41,055 nucleotides of DNA from DUAL01 sp964478325 (GTDB taxonomy: Bacteria > Bacteroidota > Bacteroidia > Flavobacteriales > BACL11). Position numbers and translations under genes: made by a program. Numbering within the stretch: the first letter of the stretch is position 1; each line of letters opens with the position of its first letter. The DNA lies in assembly GCA_964478325.1 (NCBI GenBank), contig CAYZIA010000002.1, forward strand, positions 1 to 41,055. Direction: 5' to 3'. Under the pieces are notes generated by a model. That model had not been told where the DNA came from and did not search any database. It saw nothing but the letters and a program-made list of their open reading frames with translations. Positions 1 to 6,474 of this stretch are shown here, piece by piece.

Positions 1-837
1 GGCGATATTTTTGGAGGAGCACATCCTTTTGAAAGCTTTTTTGGAGGTGGTGGAAGAGGTAATCAAAGGATAGTAAAAGGGAGTAATTTGAGAATCCGTC
101 TTTCCTTAAATTTGAAAGAAGTGTCAGAGGGAGTAGATAAAAAAATAAAAGTTAGTCGACTTACAAATGCAGATGGAGTAACTTATAAGACATGTGACAC
201 TTGCCATGGAAGTGGGCAGGTTACTAGATTGAGTAATACCATCTTAGGACAAATGCAAACCTCAAGTCCTTGCCCACATTGTAACGGAAATGGTAAGAGC
301 ATTGATAAACGTCCATCAGGAACAAATACAAATGGCATGCTCAAAAAGGAAGAAACAGTAAAAATTACAATCCCAGCAGGAGTAGAAGATGGTATGCAAT
401 TAAAAGTAGGAGGTAAAGGGAATGCCGCTCCTTTTGATGGTGTAAATGGCGATCTGATTGTATTGATTTCTATTGAAAAGGATGAAAATCTTATTCGTGA
501 TGGACAAAATCTACATTACGAACATTATATTAGTTTCTCAGATGCAGCACTTGGGACTTCCGCAGAAATTCCGACCATAAATGGTAAAGCTAAGGTAAAG
601 CTAGAAAGTGGAATACAATCTGGTAGAATATTACGCCTTAAGGGGAAAGGATTACCATCAGTAAATACTTATGGAAAAGGAGATTTGCTAGTACACATAA
701 ATGTATGGACACCACAGAATTTGAGTAAAGAAGAAAAAAAATTCTTTGAGAAATGTTGTGATACCAAAAATTTCAAACCCAAGCCAACAAAAAATGACAA
801 ATCCTTTTTTGATAGGGTAAGAGAAATGTTTGGCTAG
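1..837 (+). CDS. dnaJ: Chaperone DnaJ (Hsp40), 5' end missing
   Basis: Co-chaperone that delivers unfolded proteins to DnaK and stimulates its ATPase. The frame is open from base 1, so the J domain lies upstream of the window. The visible part begins in the Gly/Phe-rich linker (GGAHPFESFFGGGG), followed by a short zinc region and the two C-terminal substrate-binding beta domains. Only two CxxCxGxG motifs are present (CDTCHGSG and CPHCNGNG), against four in E. coli DnaJ. By alignment from memory they match motifs 2 and 3, so one zinc centre is kept and the one formed by motifs 1 and 4 is lost. This short form is common in Bacteroidota, as I recall. The end (KSFFDRVREMFG) is the usual C-terminus. 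The following ABC gene starts 1 base after the stop, so the two are probably co-transcribed. Identity is near certain. Confidence 0.96.
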   Translation, partial: GDIFGGAHPFESFFGGGGRGNQRIVKGSNLRIRLSLNLKEVSEGVDKKIKVSRLTNADGVTYKTCDTCHGSGQVTRLSNTILGQMQTSSPCPHCNGNGKSIDKRPSGTNTNGMLKKEETVKITIPAGVEDGMQLKVGGKGNAAPFDGVNGDLIVLISIEKDENLIRDGQNLHYEHYISFSDAALGTSAEIPTINGKAKVKLESGIQSGRILRLKGKGLPSVNTYGKGDLLVHINVWTPQNLSKEEKKFFEKCCDTKNFKPKPTKNDKSFFDRVREMFG

Positions 838-838
838 C

Positions 839-1735
839 ATGCAAGAAAACATTCTAATAGCAAAAGATGTCGTAAAAAAATTCAGCAATTACACTGTCTT
901 AAATCATATAAATATTGAAGTCCCAAAAGAAAGTATTTTCGGGCTTTTAGGTCCAAATGGTGCAGGGAAAACAACCCTCATGCGCATCATAAACCAAATA
1001 ATTGCACCAGATTCTGGTTCCCTCATTTTTGATGGCAACAAGCTAAAAAGAGAAGATATTGCAAAAATCGGTTATTTACCAGAAGAAAGAGGACTTTACA
1101 AAAAGATGAAAGTAGGCGAACAAGCTCTTTATTTGGCAAAATTAAAAGGAATGTTACATAAAGAAGCGATTGAAAAACTCAAGTATTGGTTCGAAAAATT
1201 GGAGATTTTACATTGGTGGAACAAAAAGGTGGAAGAACTCAGCAAGGGAATGGCTCAAAAAGTTCAGTTTGTAGTAACGGTAATTCATGAGCCAAAATTG
1301 TTGATTTTTGATGAGCCATTTTCAGGTTTTGATCCTATAAATGCAGCAATTATTCGAAAAGAAATTTTGGAATTAAGCAAAAATGGGACAAGCATTATTT
1401 TCTCTACTCACAGAATGGAATCAGTAGAAGAAATTTGCAGTCATATTGCCTTAATCGATAAAGGGGTATGTATTTTACAAGGAGAAATTGAAAAAATAAA
1501 AAAGGATTTTAGAAATAGTACTTTTTTGGTGGAGCTAAAAACAGAGAGTCTTTCTTTACCAAAAAATTTTGAAATAATTAATAAAGATAATAAAGAATAT
1601 CAGATTCAAATAAAAGATAATGCTTCTGCAAACGATTTACTAAAAGTACTTTTACAAAATGAAGAGATCATTTCCTTTAAGGAGAAAATACCAACAATGG
1701 AGGATATTTTTATAAAAGCGATAAATAATGAATAA
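839..1735 (+). CDS. ABC transporter ATP-binding protein, NatA-like
   Basis: ATPase subunit of an ABC-2 type exporter. Walker A is GPNGAGKTT (about residues 38-46), the signature is LSKGMAQKVQF, and Walker B is LLIFDEPFSGFDP, followed by a switch His (STHRME). The last ~80 residues form the C-terminal extension (DUF4162-like) typical of NatA-type subunits. I chose ATG 839. An in-frame TTG at 830 inside dnaJ is possible but would add only three residues. The 3' end overlaps the permease start by 8 bases, indicating translational coupling. The dnaJ-NatA-NatB order recurs in Bacteroidota. Substrate is unknown; NatAB was described as a sodium exporter in Bacillus, but that cannot be assumed here. 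Confidence 0.9.
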   Translation: MQENILIAKDVVKKFSNYTVLNHINIEVPKESIFGLLGPNGAGKTTLMRIINQIIAPDSGSLIFDGNKLKREDIAKIGYLPEERGLYKKMKVGEQALYLAKLKGMLHKEAIEKLKYWFEKLEILHWWNKKVEELSKGMAQKVQFVVTVIHEPKLLIFDEPFSGFDPINAAIIRKEILELSKNGTSIIFSTHRMESVEEICSHIALIDKGVCILQGEIEKIKKDFRNSTFLVELKTESLSLPKNFEIINKDNKEYQIQIKDNASANDLLKVLLQNEEIISFKEKIPTMEDIFIKAINNE

Positions 1736-2999
1736 AATTTGGCTTATTATAAAAAGAGAATACCTGATAAGGGTTCGTAAGAGATCTTTTATTATCATGA
1801 CAATTCTAGGTCCCTTACTTATGGCTGGAATTATAATTCTACCAACTTATCTGGCGATGCAAGGAAATAATGAAAGAACTATCGCATTATATGAAGAAAA
1901 CACTTCTTTCTCTTCCAAATTAGAGGATACTGATAATTTACATTTTGTAAAAATTCCTGCTCAGGAAGTCAGTATTCTTAAAGAAGATTTTGCTGAAAGC
2001 CCCTATTATGCTTTACTTGTTATAAAAGATCCTCAAACTTTCTCCCTTTATTCCAATCAGCAAGTAAGTTTGAGTATTAAAGAAGAGATTGAGGATAAGA
2101 TAGCGGTTATTATTCAAGAAAAGAAGCTAGAACTAGCTGGTATTGATTTGCAAATTTTAGAAGAAGTAACTACAGCAATAGAGGTAAAAACTATCATAAT
2201 TAGGGAAGAAGGAGAAACAAGTGGTAATGCAGAAGTAAGTTTCGGTATTGCTTTCATGTGTGGTATTCTTATTTATATGTTTATTTTCATGTATGGAACT
2301 ATGGTTATGCGTGGGGTAATTGAGGAAAAAACAAGCAGAATTGTTGAAGTAATTATTTCCTCTGTAAAACCATTTCAACTGATGATGGGTAAAATTTTAG
2401 GAGTTGCCCTCGTTGGTCTTACTCAATTTATGCTTTGGATTTTTCTTACTATAATAATATCCTCTTTTGCAGAAATTCTATTTTTTGATGCAACAACTAT
2501 TACCTCCGAAAGTGTAGAAATAGGAAAAGAACAATCTATTATACTTTCTGAACTTTTAAAAGCATTAGCTGGAATAAATATCCCCCAACTCTTAAGTGCA
2601 TTTGTATTTTACTTTTTAGGAGGTTATTTACTGTATAGTGCTCTTTTTGCAGCAGTTGGCTCTGCAGTAGATGCTGAGGCAGATACCCAGCAATTTATCT
2701 TACCTATTACCATGCCGCTTATTATCTCTTTTATCTTAATGCAGCCAGTAATGGATAACCCAGATGGTGTATTGGCTTATTGGACTTCACTTATTCCATT
2801 TACTTCACCAATTATTATGATGGTACGTTTGCCTTTTGGGGTAAGTAATCCGGAATTAATGATTTCCATAGTTTTATTAATTGTAGGATTTCTAGCAACT
2901 ACCTCTTTCGCAGCTAAAATTTACCAAACAGGAATATTAATGTATGGTAAAAAAGCATCATATAAAGAATTATGGAAATGGCTAACTTATAAGGGATAA
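1728..2999 (+). CDS. ABC-2 type permease, NatB-like
   Basis: Membrane partner of the preceding ATPase, 423 aa. It has one N-terminal membrane segment (about residues 22-44), then a long extracytoplasmic domain, then five or six hydrophobic segments from about residue 172 on. This is the ABC2_membrane_3 layout. The motif EEKTSRIVEVIISSVKPFQLMMGKILG lies just after the second segment (shown here only as the family hallmark EEKTSRIVEV and GKILG) and is characteristic. The gene overlaps the ATPase by 8 bases. It ends the dnaJ transcription unit; the next 220 bases hold no gene and then a strong promoter for an outer-membrane protein. Confidence 0.88.
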   Translation: MNKIWLIIKREYLIRVRKRSFIIMTILGPLLMAGIIILPTYLAMQGNNERTIALYEENTSFSSKLEDTDNLHFVKIPAQEVSILKEDFAESPYYALLVIKDPQTFSLYSNQQVSLSIKEEIEDKIAVIIQEKKLELAGIDLQILEEVTTAIEVKTIIIREEGETSGNAEVSFGIAFMCGILIYMFIFMYGTMVMRGVIEEKTSRIVEVIISSVKPFQLMMGKILGVALVGLTQFMLWIFLTIIISSFAEILFFDATTITSESVEIGKEQSIILSELLKALAGINIPQLLSAFVFYFLGGYLLYSALFAAVGSAVDAEADTQQFILPITMPLIISFILMQPVMDNPDGVLAYWTSLIPFTSPIIMMVRLPFGVSNPELMISIVLLIVGFLATTSFAAKIYQTGILMYGKKASYKELWKWLTYKG

Positions 3000-3160
3000 C
3001 AATAAGACAATGATAAAAAGCTCATTTTTTACCTTTTTTTCCTCTTTTTATCCTAAAAAATAGCCCAAAATACATTAAAAATACACAACATATCTATTTG
3101 ATTTACAGTATTTTAACGCTTATTTAAACAATTAAATGTTAAAAAAGGGGCTTACTTTTG

Positions 3161-3191
3161 TTGGTCATACTATTTGATAAGCTTATCTTTG
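3161..3191 (+). promoter_or_regulatory. Bacteroidota-type promoter for the first porin-like gene
   Basis: TTG at 3161-3163, 20 bases, then TATCTTTG at 3184-3191, matching the Bacteroidota consensus (TTG, 17-23 bases, TAnnTTTG). A start site about 5-7 bases downstream would place GTATTAACCAAA (3196-3207) at the very 5' end of the mRNA, with a leader of roughly 25 bases before ATG 3221. The rest of 3000-3160 is AT-rich with no gene; it holds only a weak 9-bp inverted repeat (3012-3020 with 3044-3052). Confidence 0.7.
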
Positions 3192-3195
3192 CCCC

Positions 3196-3207
3196 GTATT
3201 AACCAAA
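3196..3207 (+). repeat. Leader element GTATTAACCAAA, copy 1
   Basis: Twelve bases identical to 4413-4424. Both copies lie in the untranslated leader of an outer-membrane protein gene, 11-13 bases before the ATG, and here 4 bases after the -7 box. A shared role in translation initiation or mRNA stability is inferred, not shown. Confidence 0.5.
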
Positions 3208-3220
3208 TAAATAATTAATT

Positions 3221-4246
3221 ATGAAAAAGAATTTACGAAACATCTTGACGCTTGCGTTAGGATTTGTAACAGTTATCGCTACTGCCCAAAGTTGGGATGC
3301 TGACTCTAGAACTAGGGTTGACATGGGTGGTGATAACGATCAGTTTACAACTGATCAAAGAACTTCTCTTGGCGTAAGCTGGGGAGGAAATGGCTGGGGT
3401 ATTAATGTTAGTGCTACTCATAACTATGACCTTGGTACTGCTGGATCTTCAATGAGTTGGAATGAAGCTTATGCTACTACTGACCTTATGGGTTATGCTA
3501 GTGTAGCTGTTGGTCGTCAAGCTCTTGATTATGGTAGTGGAGCTGTAATGGGAAGCAATGATTGGGGTTCAAACCCAAACACTCATGATGGTGGTGTGTT
3601 TTCTATTGCTAACGACATGCTAGGACTTGATCTTGGTGTTTACAAGAACAATGCTGGTGATGGTGTTGATGAAGGAACTACAAATTATTTTGTAAACGCT
3701 TCTAAATCTGATGGAGACTGGAGTATGAATCTTCTTTATTTAAGTAATGAAGATGAGTCTAGTGCTATGGGATTAGATATCGGTTACGCTATGATGGGTG
3801 GTGATCTTGACTTAGATATAAGTTATAACACTGCTTCTGGTTGGGCTGATGAAGATGATGAAGACATGATGTCAATTGGTGCTACTTACAATGTAAATGA
3901 TGATATGTCTGTATCTGCTACTAGAACTACTTATGGTGAAGGTGGATTTGATATGGATGGATCTAATGTAGGTGGTTGGGCTTCTCATGGAAACATGGGT
4001 TACCTAGGAGCTAATGATGAAGATATGGCTTTTGGTGTTTCTTATGCAATGGGTGACTTTACATTAGGTCTAACAATGCATAACATCACTAACACAGAAG
4101 ATGAAGATGCAGAAAGAAATGTAACTGAAGCAAACTTTGATTACAATATGAGCGATAACGCTAATGTTGGTATCAAATATGCTACAGATGATGCTTCTGG
4201 AGAAGATGTAAAATATATGTGGTTAACTTTATCTGTTACTCCGTAA
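3221..4246 (+). CDS. Porin-like outer-membrane beta-barrel protein (large paralogue 1)
   Basis: 341 aa with a Sec signal peptide (MKKNLRNILTLALGFVTVIATAQ; cleavage after about residue 22). The mature chain is rich in Asp, Asn, Gly and alternating aromatic/hydrophobic residues, as expected for a beta barrel. Many short acidic loops (for example DEDDEDMM, EDEDAE) make it strongly acidic. It opens with SWDADSRTRV and ends YMWLTLSVTP; the gene at 5377 has matching ends (DWSGDSRIRV, WMYLQISATP) and shares an internal HDGG/THDG segment, so the two are paralogues. Codon use is narrow (GCT, GGT, ACT prevail), suggesting high expression, in line with the strong promoter and the terminator directly after it. 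A general porin role is an inference; I recognise no specific family. Confidence 0.8.
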   Translation: MKKNLRNILTLALGFVTVIATAQSWDADSRTRVDMGGDNDQFTTDQRTSLGVSWGGNGWGINVSATHNYDLGTAGSSMSWNEAYATTDLMGYASVAVGRQALDYGSGAVMGSNDWGSNPNTHDGGVFSIANDMLGLDLGVYKNNAGDGVDEGTTNYFVNASKSDGDWSMNLLYLSNEDESSAMGLDIGYAMMGGDLDLDISYNTASGWADEDDEDMMSIGATYNVNDDMSVSATRTTYGEGGFDMDGSNVGGWASHGNMGYLGANDEDMAFGVSYAMGDFTLGLTMHNITNTEDEDAERNVTEANFDYNMSDNANVGIKYATDDASGEDVKYMWLTLSVTP

Positions 4247-4267
4247 TTTTATACTGATACAAAGATT

Positions 4268-4297
4268 AAAAAGAGCTCCTTCTGGAGCTCTTTTTTT
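4268..4297 (+). terminator. Rho-independent terminator after the first porin-like gene
   Basis: Ten-base stem AAAGAGCTCC (4270-4279), loop TTCT, complementary GGAGCTCTTT (4284-4293), then a T run to 4297. It ends the first gene as a single-gene transcript. Confidence 0.9.
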
Positions 4298-4412
4298 ATG
4301 CTTTTTATATAGTATTTATACTTTATTTCTGATTGTATGACTAACAAATTATTGTTAACAACTGAAAACGGTATTTAAAGAATATAGAGCAAACATTTAT
4401 ATCTTGCAACCA

Positions 4413-4424
4413 GTATTAACCAAA
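4413..4424 (+). repeat. Leader element GTATTAACCAAA, copy 2
   Basis: Identical to 3196-3207 and also in the leader of an outer-membrane protein gene. It lies 7 bases after TATATCTTG (4398-4406), a weak match to the -7 box, and 11 bases before ATG 4436. No good -33 element is visible upstream, so the promoter itself is uncertain. Confidence 0.45.
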
Positions 4425-4435
4425 ATTATAGAAAA

Positions 4436-4837
4436 ATGAAAAAAGTATTTTTAACTGCAGTTCTTGCATTTGCAACAATCTTTGCTTCTGCTCAAATCAT
4501 GGTAGTTACTACTTATGATGGAGATCAAGAAGAGAGCATGGACAAATTAACTGCCAACATGGGAATTGGATACTCAATCAGTGATAATATTGTAATTGGT
4601 GGAGTGAAAAATGGAGATGATTATGATTTATTTGCTCGTTATAATTGTAAAGATGATCTCTATATCTCATTACAGATGGCTGGAGGAGATAATGAAGGTA
4701 CCACTATTGGAGTAGGGTATTCTTTAAATGTATGGAACAGTTTATATCTTGAACCAAACTATAGTATGGCAACAGAAAAGGATGAAAATGGTGATAGAGA
4801 GAGTGAATTTAACCTAGGAATAGGTTACAGGTTCTAA
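4436..4837 (+). CDS. Small outer-membrane barrel protein (small paralogue 1)
   Basis: 133 aa with a signal peptide (MKKVFLTAVLAFATIFASAQ; cleavage after about residue 19-20). The mature ~113 residues show alternating strands and end in GIGYRF, with the terminal Phe typical of barrels assembled by BAM. The size suits an 8-stranded OmpX/OmpA-like barrel. The gene at 4929 is a diverged paralogue: same signal-peptide form, same LYLEPNY/LYVEPNY motif, same YRF end. The two also share noncoding flanks: 17 bases across the start codon and 23 bases across the stop codon. A terminator follows, so this gene is probably transcribed alone. Specific function not recognised. Confidence 0.78.
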   Translation: MKKVFLTAVLAFATIFASAQIMVVTTYDGDQEESMDKLTANMGIGYSISDNIVIGGVKNGDDYDLFARYNCKDDLYISLQMAGGDNEGTTIGVGYSLNVWNSLYLEPNYSMATEKDENGDRESEFNLGIGYRF

Positions 4838-4854
4838 GAAATAACTCTTTAAAA
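4832..4854 (+). repeat. Conserved tail across the stop codon, copy 1
   Basis: A 23-base run (core TAAGAAATAACTCTTT) identical to 5346-5368. It covers the last codon, the stop and about 17 bases of untranslated sequence of the small barrel gene. Here it leads into a terminator; in the second copy it leads into the start of the next gene. Confidence 0.7.
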
Positions 4855-4860
4855 AAAATC

Positions 4861-4887
4861 AAAGCCAGCTTTTAGCTGGCTTTTTTT
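4861..4887 (+). terminator. Rho-independent terminator after small barrel gene 1
   Basis: Perfect 10-base stem AAAGCCAGCT (4861-4870), three-base loop, AGCTGGCTTT (4874-4883), then a T run. The next promoter -7 box starts only 4 bases further on. Confidence 0.9.
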
Positions 4888-4890
4888 ATA

Positions 4891-4898
4891 TACATTTG
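4891..4898 (+). promoter_or_regulatory. Promoter -7 box for small barrel gene 2
   Basis: TACATTTG matches TAnnTTTG and sits immediately after the terminator T run, 30 bases before ATG 4929. The expected -33 position falls inside the terminator hairpin, where no TTG is seen, so the promoter may be moderate or activator-dependent. Confidence 0.5.
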
Positions 4899-4928
4899 TC
4901 CTATACTAAATAAACTAAATATAGAAAA

Positions 4929-5351
4929 ATGAAAAAGTTAATTTTAACAACAGTATTAGCAATAATAACATTATTTGTTTCTGCACAAAGTTTCATAGTT
5001 GTGACTAATGTAACTAAAACAGCTGATGGAGAGGAAATTGGAATAGAAAATATTACGAATAGAATAGGTGTTGGTTACCAAGTAAACAATAACTTAATTA
5101 TTGGTTTACAATCTGCTGCAAGAGATGATGGACATGATATGTTCTTACGTTACCTATGGCAAGAAAACATCTATGTATCATTAAGCATGCCGACTGAGGA
5201 GGCTACTGATAATATGAAAATTGGTATTGGTTTTTCTTTAAATATTTCAGGAAATTTGTATGTTGAACCAAATTATAATATACCACTTAGTAATGATGCT
5301 AGTGGAAACAGAGATGGTGACTTTGACTTAGGGCTATCTTACAGATTCTAA
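4929..5351 (+). CDS. Small outer-membrane barrel protein (small paralogue 2)
   Basis: 140 aa, signal peptide MKKLILTTVLAIITLFVSAQ, barrel-like mature chain ending GLSYRF. It is paralogous to the 4436 gene but clearly diverged (shared pieces include GVGYQVNNNLIIG against GIGYSISDNIVIG, and LYVEPNY). It has its own -7 box just after the preceding terminator. The large barrel gene follows after 25 bases with no terminator, so the two are likely co-transcribed. Function unknown; it is presumably an outer-membrane structural or small-channel protein. Confidence 0.77.
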   Translation: MKKLILTTVLAIITLFVSAQSFIVVTNVTKTADGEEIGIENITNRIGVGYQVNNNLIIGLQSAARDDGHDMFLRYLWQENIYVSLSMPTEEATDNMKIGIGFSLNISGNLYVEPNYNIPLSNDASGNRDGDFDLGLSYRF

Positions 5352-5368
5352 GAAATAACTCTTTAAAA
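5346..5368 (+). repeat. Conserved tail across the stop codon, copy 2
   Basis: Second copy of the 23-base run at 4832-4854. Here it occupies nearly all of the 25-base gap to the next gene (ATG 5377), where a ribosome-binding region would be. Confidence 0.7.
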
Positions 5369-5376
5369 TAATTAAA

Positions 5377-6462
5377 ATGAAAAAATATATACGTAATATA
5401 TTATTGATAAGCTTAGTGATTAGTTCAAGTATCTGTTTTTCTCAAGACTGGAGCGGAGATTCAAGGATTAGAGTAGAAAATTATCAGACAGAAAATGAAG
5501 AAGATAGTCAATTAAACTCTACTAATCGTAGTCGTTTGGGTATAAAATGGAGTGGTGATAAATGGAGTATGAATATGATTGGTAATCATTATTATAAATT
5601 CCAAGATGGAGAAAAAGATGAGAGTAGTTCTGGAAACGCTTCAGTGTATGAAGCAAGTATCTCAACAGAATTACCATTTGGCGTAACACTTAGTGCAGGT
5701 AGAATGGCTTTAAATTATGGAGATGGACGTATAATTGGAAATGATAATTGGGGAAATAATGGACGAACTCATGACGGATTTGTAATAAGATATGAATCTG
5801 AAGATCTTTTAAAGATAGATATTGGCACAGATGCTGTAGAAAGAGATCGTAATAAAGATTGGGCATATATATACCTTTCTAGGGAAGTAGATAATTTAAA
5901 TATTGATGGAGCTTACCTTATTGCAAATGCTAAAAATACTATGGGAATTGCATTGGATTTTAATACAATGGATAGCAAACTTAATCTTGGATTTGATTAT
6001 TGGAATCAAACCTGGTATGAAACTGCTAATGTAGAAAACAAAGATGAGACCGCTGGTCTTATGGCTATTTCTATAAACTATACCTTAAACGAAAAAATTA
6101 ATATAGGTGGCGGAATGGATATATTTTCTGAGACAAATGGTGGCACATGGAATGCCTCTTGGGGAGATTATCATCAATTTAATGGAGCTATGGATTTAGT
6201 AGCTAAAAACATGAATGGGTCCTGGGATGATATGTATTTTAATCTTGGTTATGACCTAAATAACTGGGGTTTAGTAGGATTAGTTTACCACATGATGTCT
6301 GATGATGATAACGAAGAATTAGGAGGGAATGAGATTGATATTTCATTAACCAATACATTAAATGATCATATTAATTATGGATTTGGTTATTCTATGTTTA
6401 CTCCAAATGATGATAGTGATGGTTCTAGTTGGATGTATTTACAGATTTCTGCTACACCATAG
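5377..6462 (+). CDS. Porin-like outer-membrane beta-barrel protein (large paralogue 2)
   Basis: 361 aa with a signal peptide (MKKYIRNILLISLVISSSICFSQ). It is paralogous to the gene at 3221: same N-terminal form (MKKxxRNIL), DWSGDSRIRV at the mature start, VTLSAGRMALNYGDGRIIG against ASVAVGRQALDYGSG, the NDNWGNN/NDWGSN plus THDG segment, and the end WMYLQISATP. It is less acidic and has less biased codons than the first copy, suggesting lower expression. It follows small barrel gene 2 by 25 bases. It converges on alaS with only 12 bases between stops and no visible terminator. Porin function is inferred from architecture only. Confidence 0.78.
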   Translation: MKKYIRNILLISLVISSSICFSQDWSGDSRIRVENYQTENEEDSQLNSTNRSRLGIKWSGDKWSMNMIGNHYYKFQDGEKDESSSGNASVYEASISTELPFGVTLSAGRMALNYGDGRIIGNDNWGNNGRTHDGFVIRYESEDLLKIDIGTDAVERDRNKDWAYIYLSREVDNLNIDGAYLIANAKNTMGIALDFNTMDSKLNLGFDYWNQTWYETANVENKDETAGLMAISINYTLNEKINIGGGMDIFSETNGGTWNASWGDYHQFNGAMDLVAKNMNGSWDDMYFNLGYDLNNWGLVGLVYHMMSDDDNEELGGNEIDISLTNTLNDHINYGFGYSMFTPNDDSDGSSWMYLQISATP

Positions 6463-6474
6463 CTTTCTATATAT

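Noticed and set aside
3012..3052. Inverted repeat (GATAAAAAG / CTTTTTATC) after the ABC permease gene as a terminator
   Set aside because: The stem is almost all A-T and the loop is 23 bases, so it would be weak; kept only as a remark, not as a terminator.
4398..4406. TATATCTTG as a firm promoter for the first small barrel gene
   Set aside because: It matches the -7 consensus only with a base missing and has no -33 partner; mentioned in the leader-element entry but not called.
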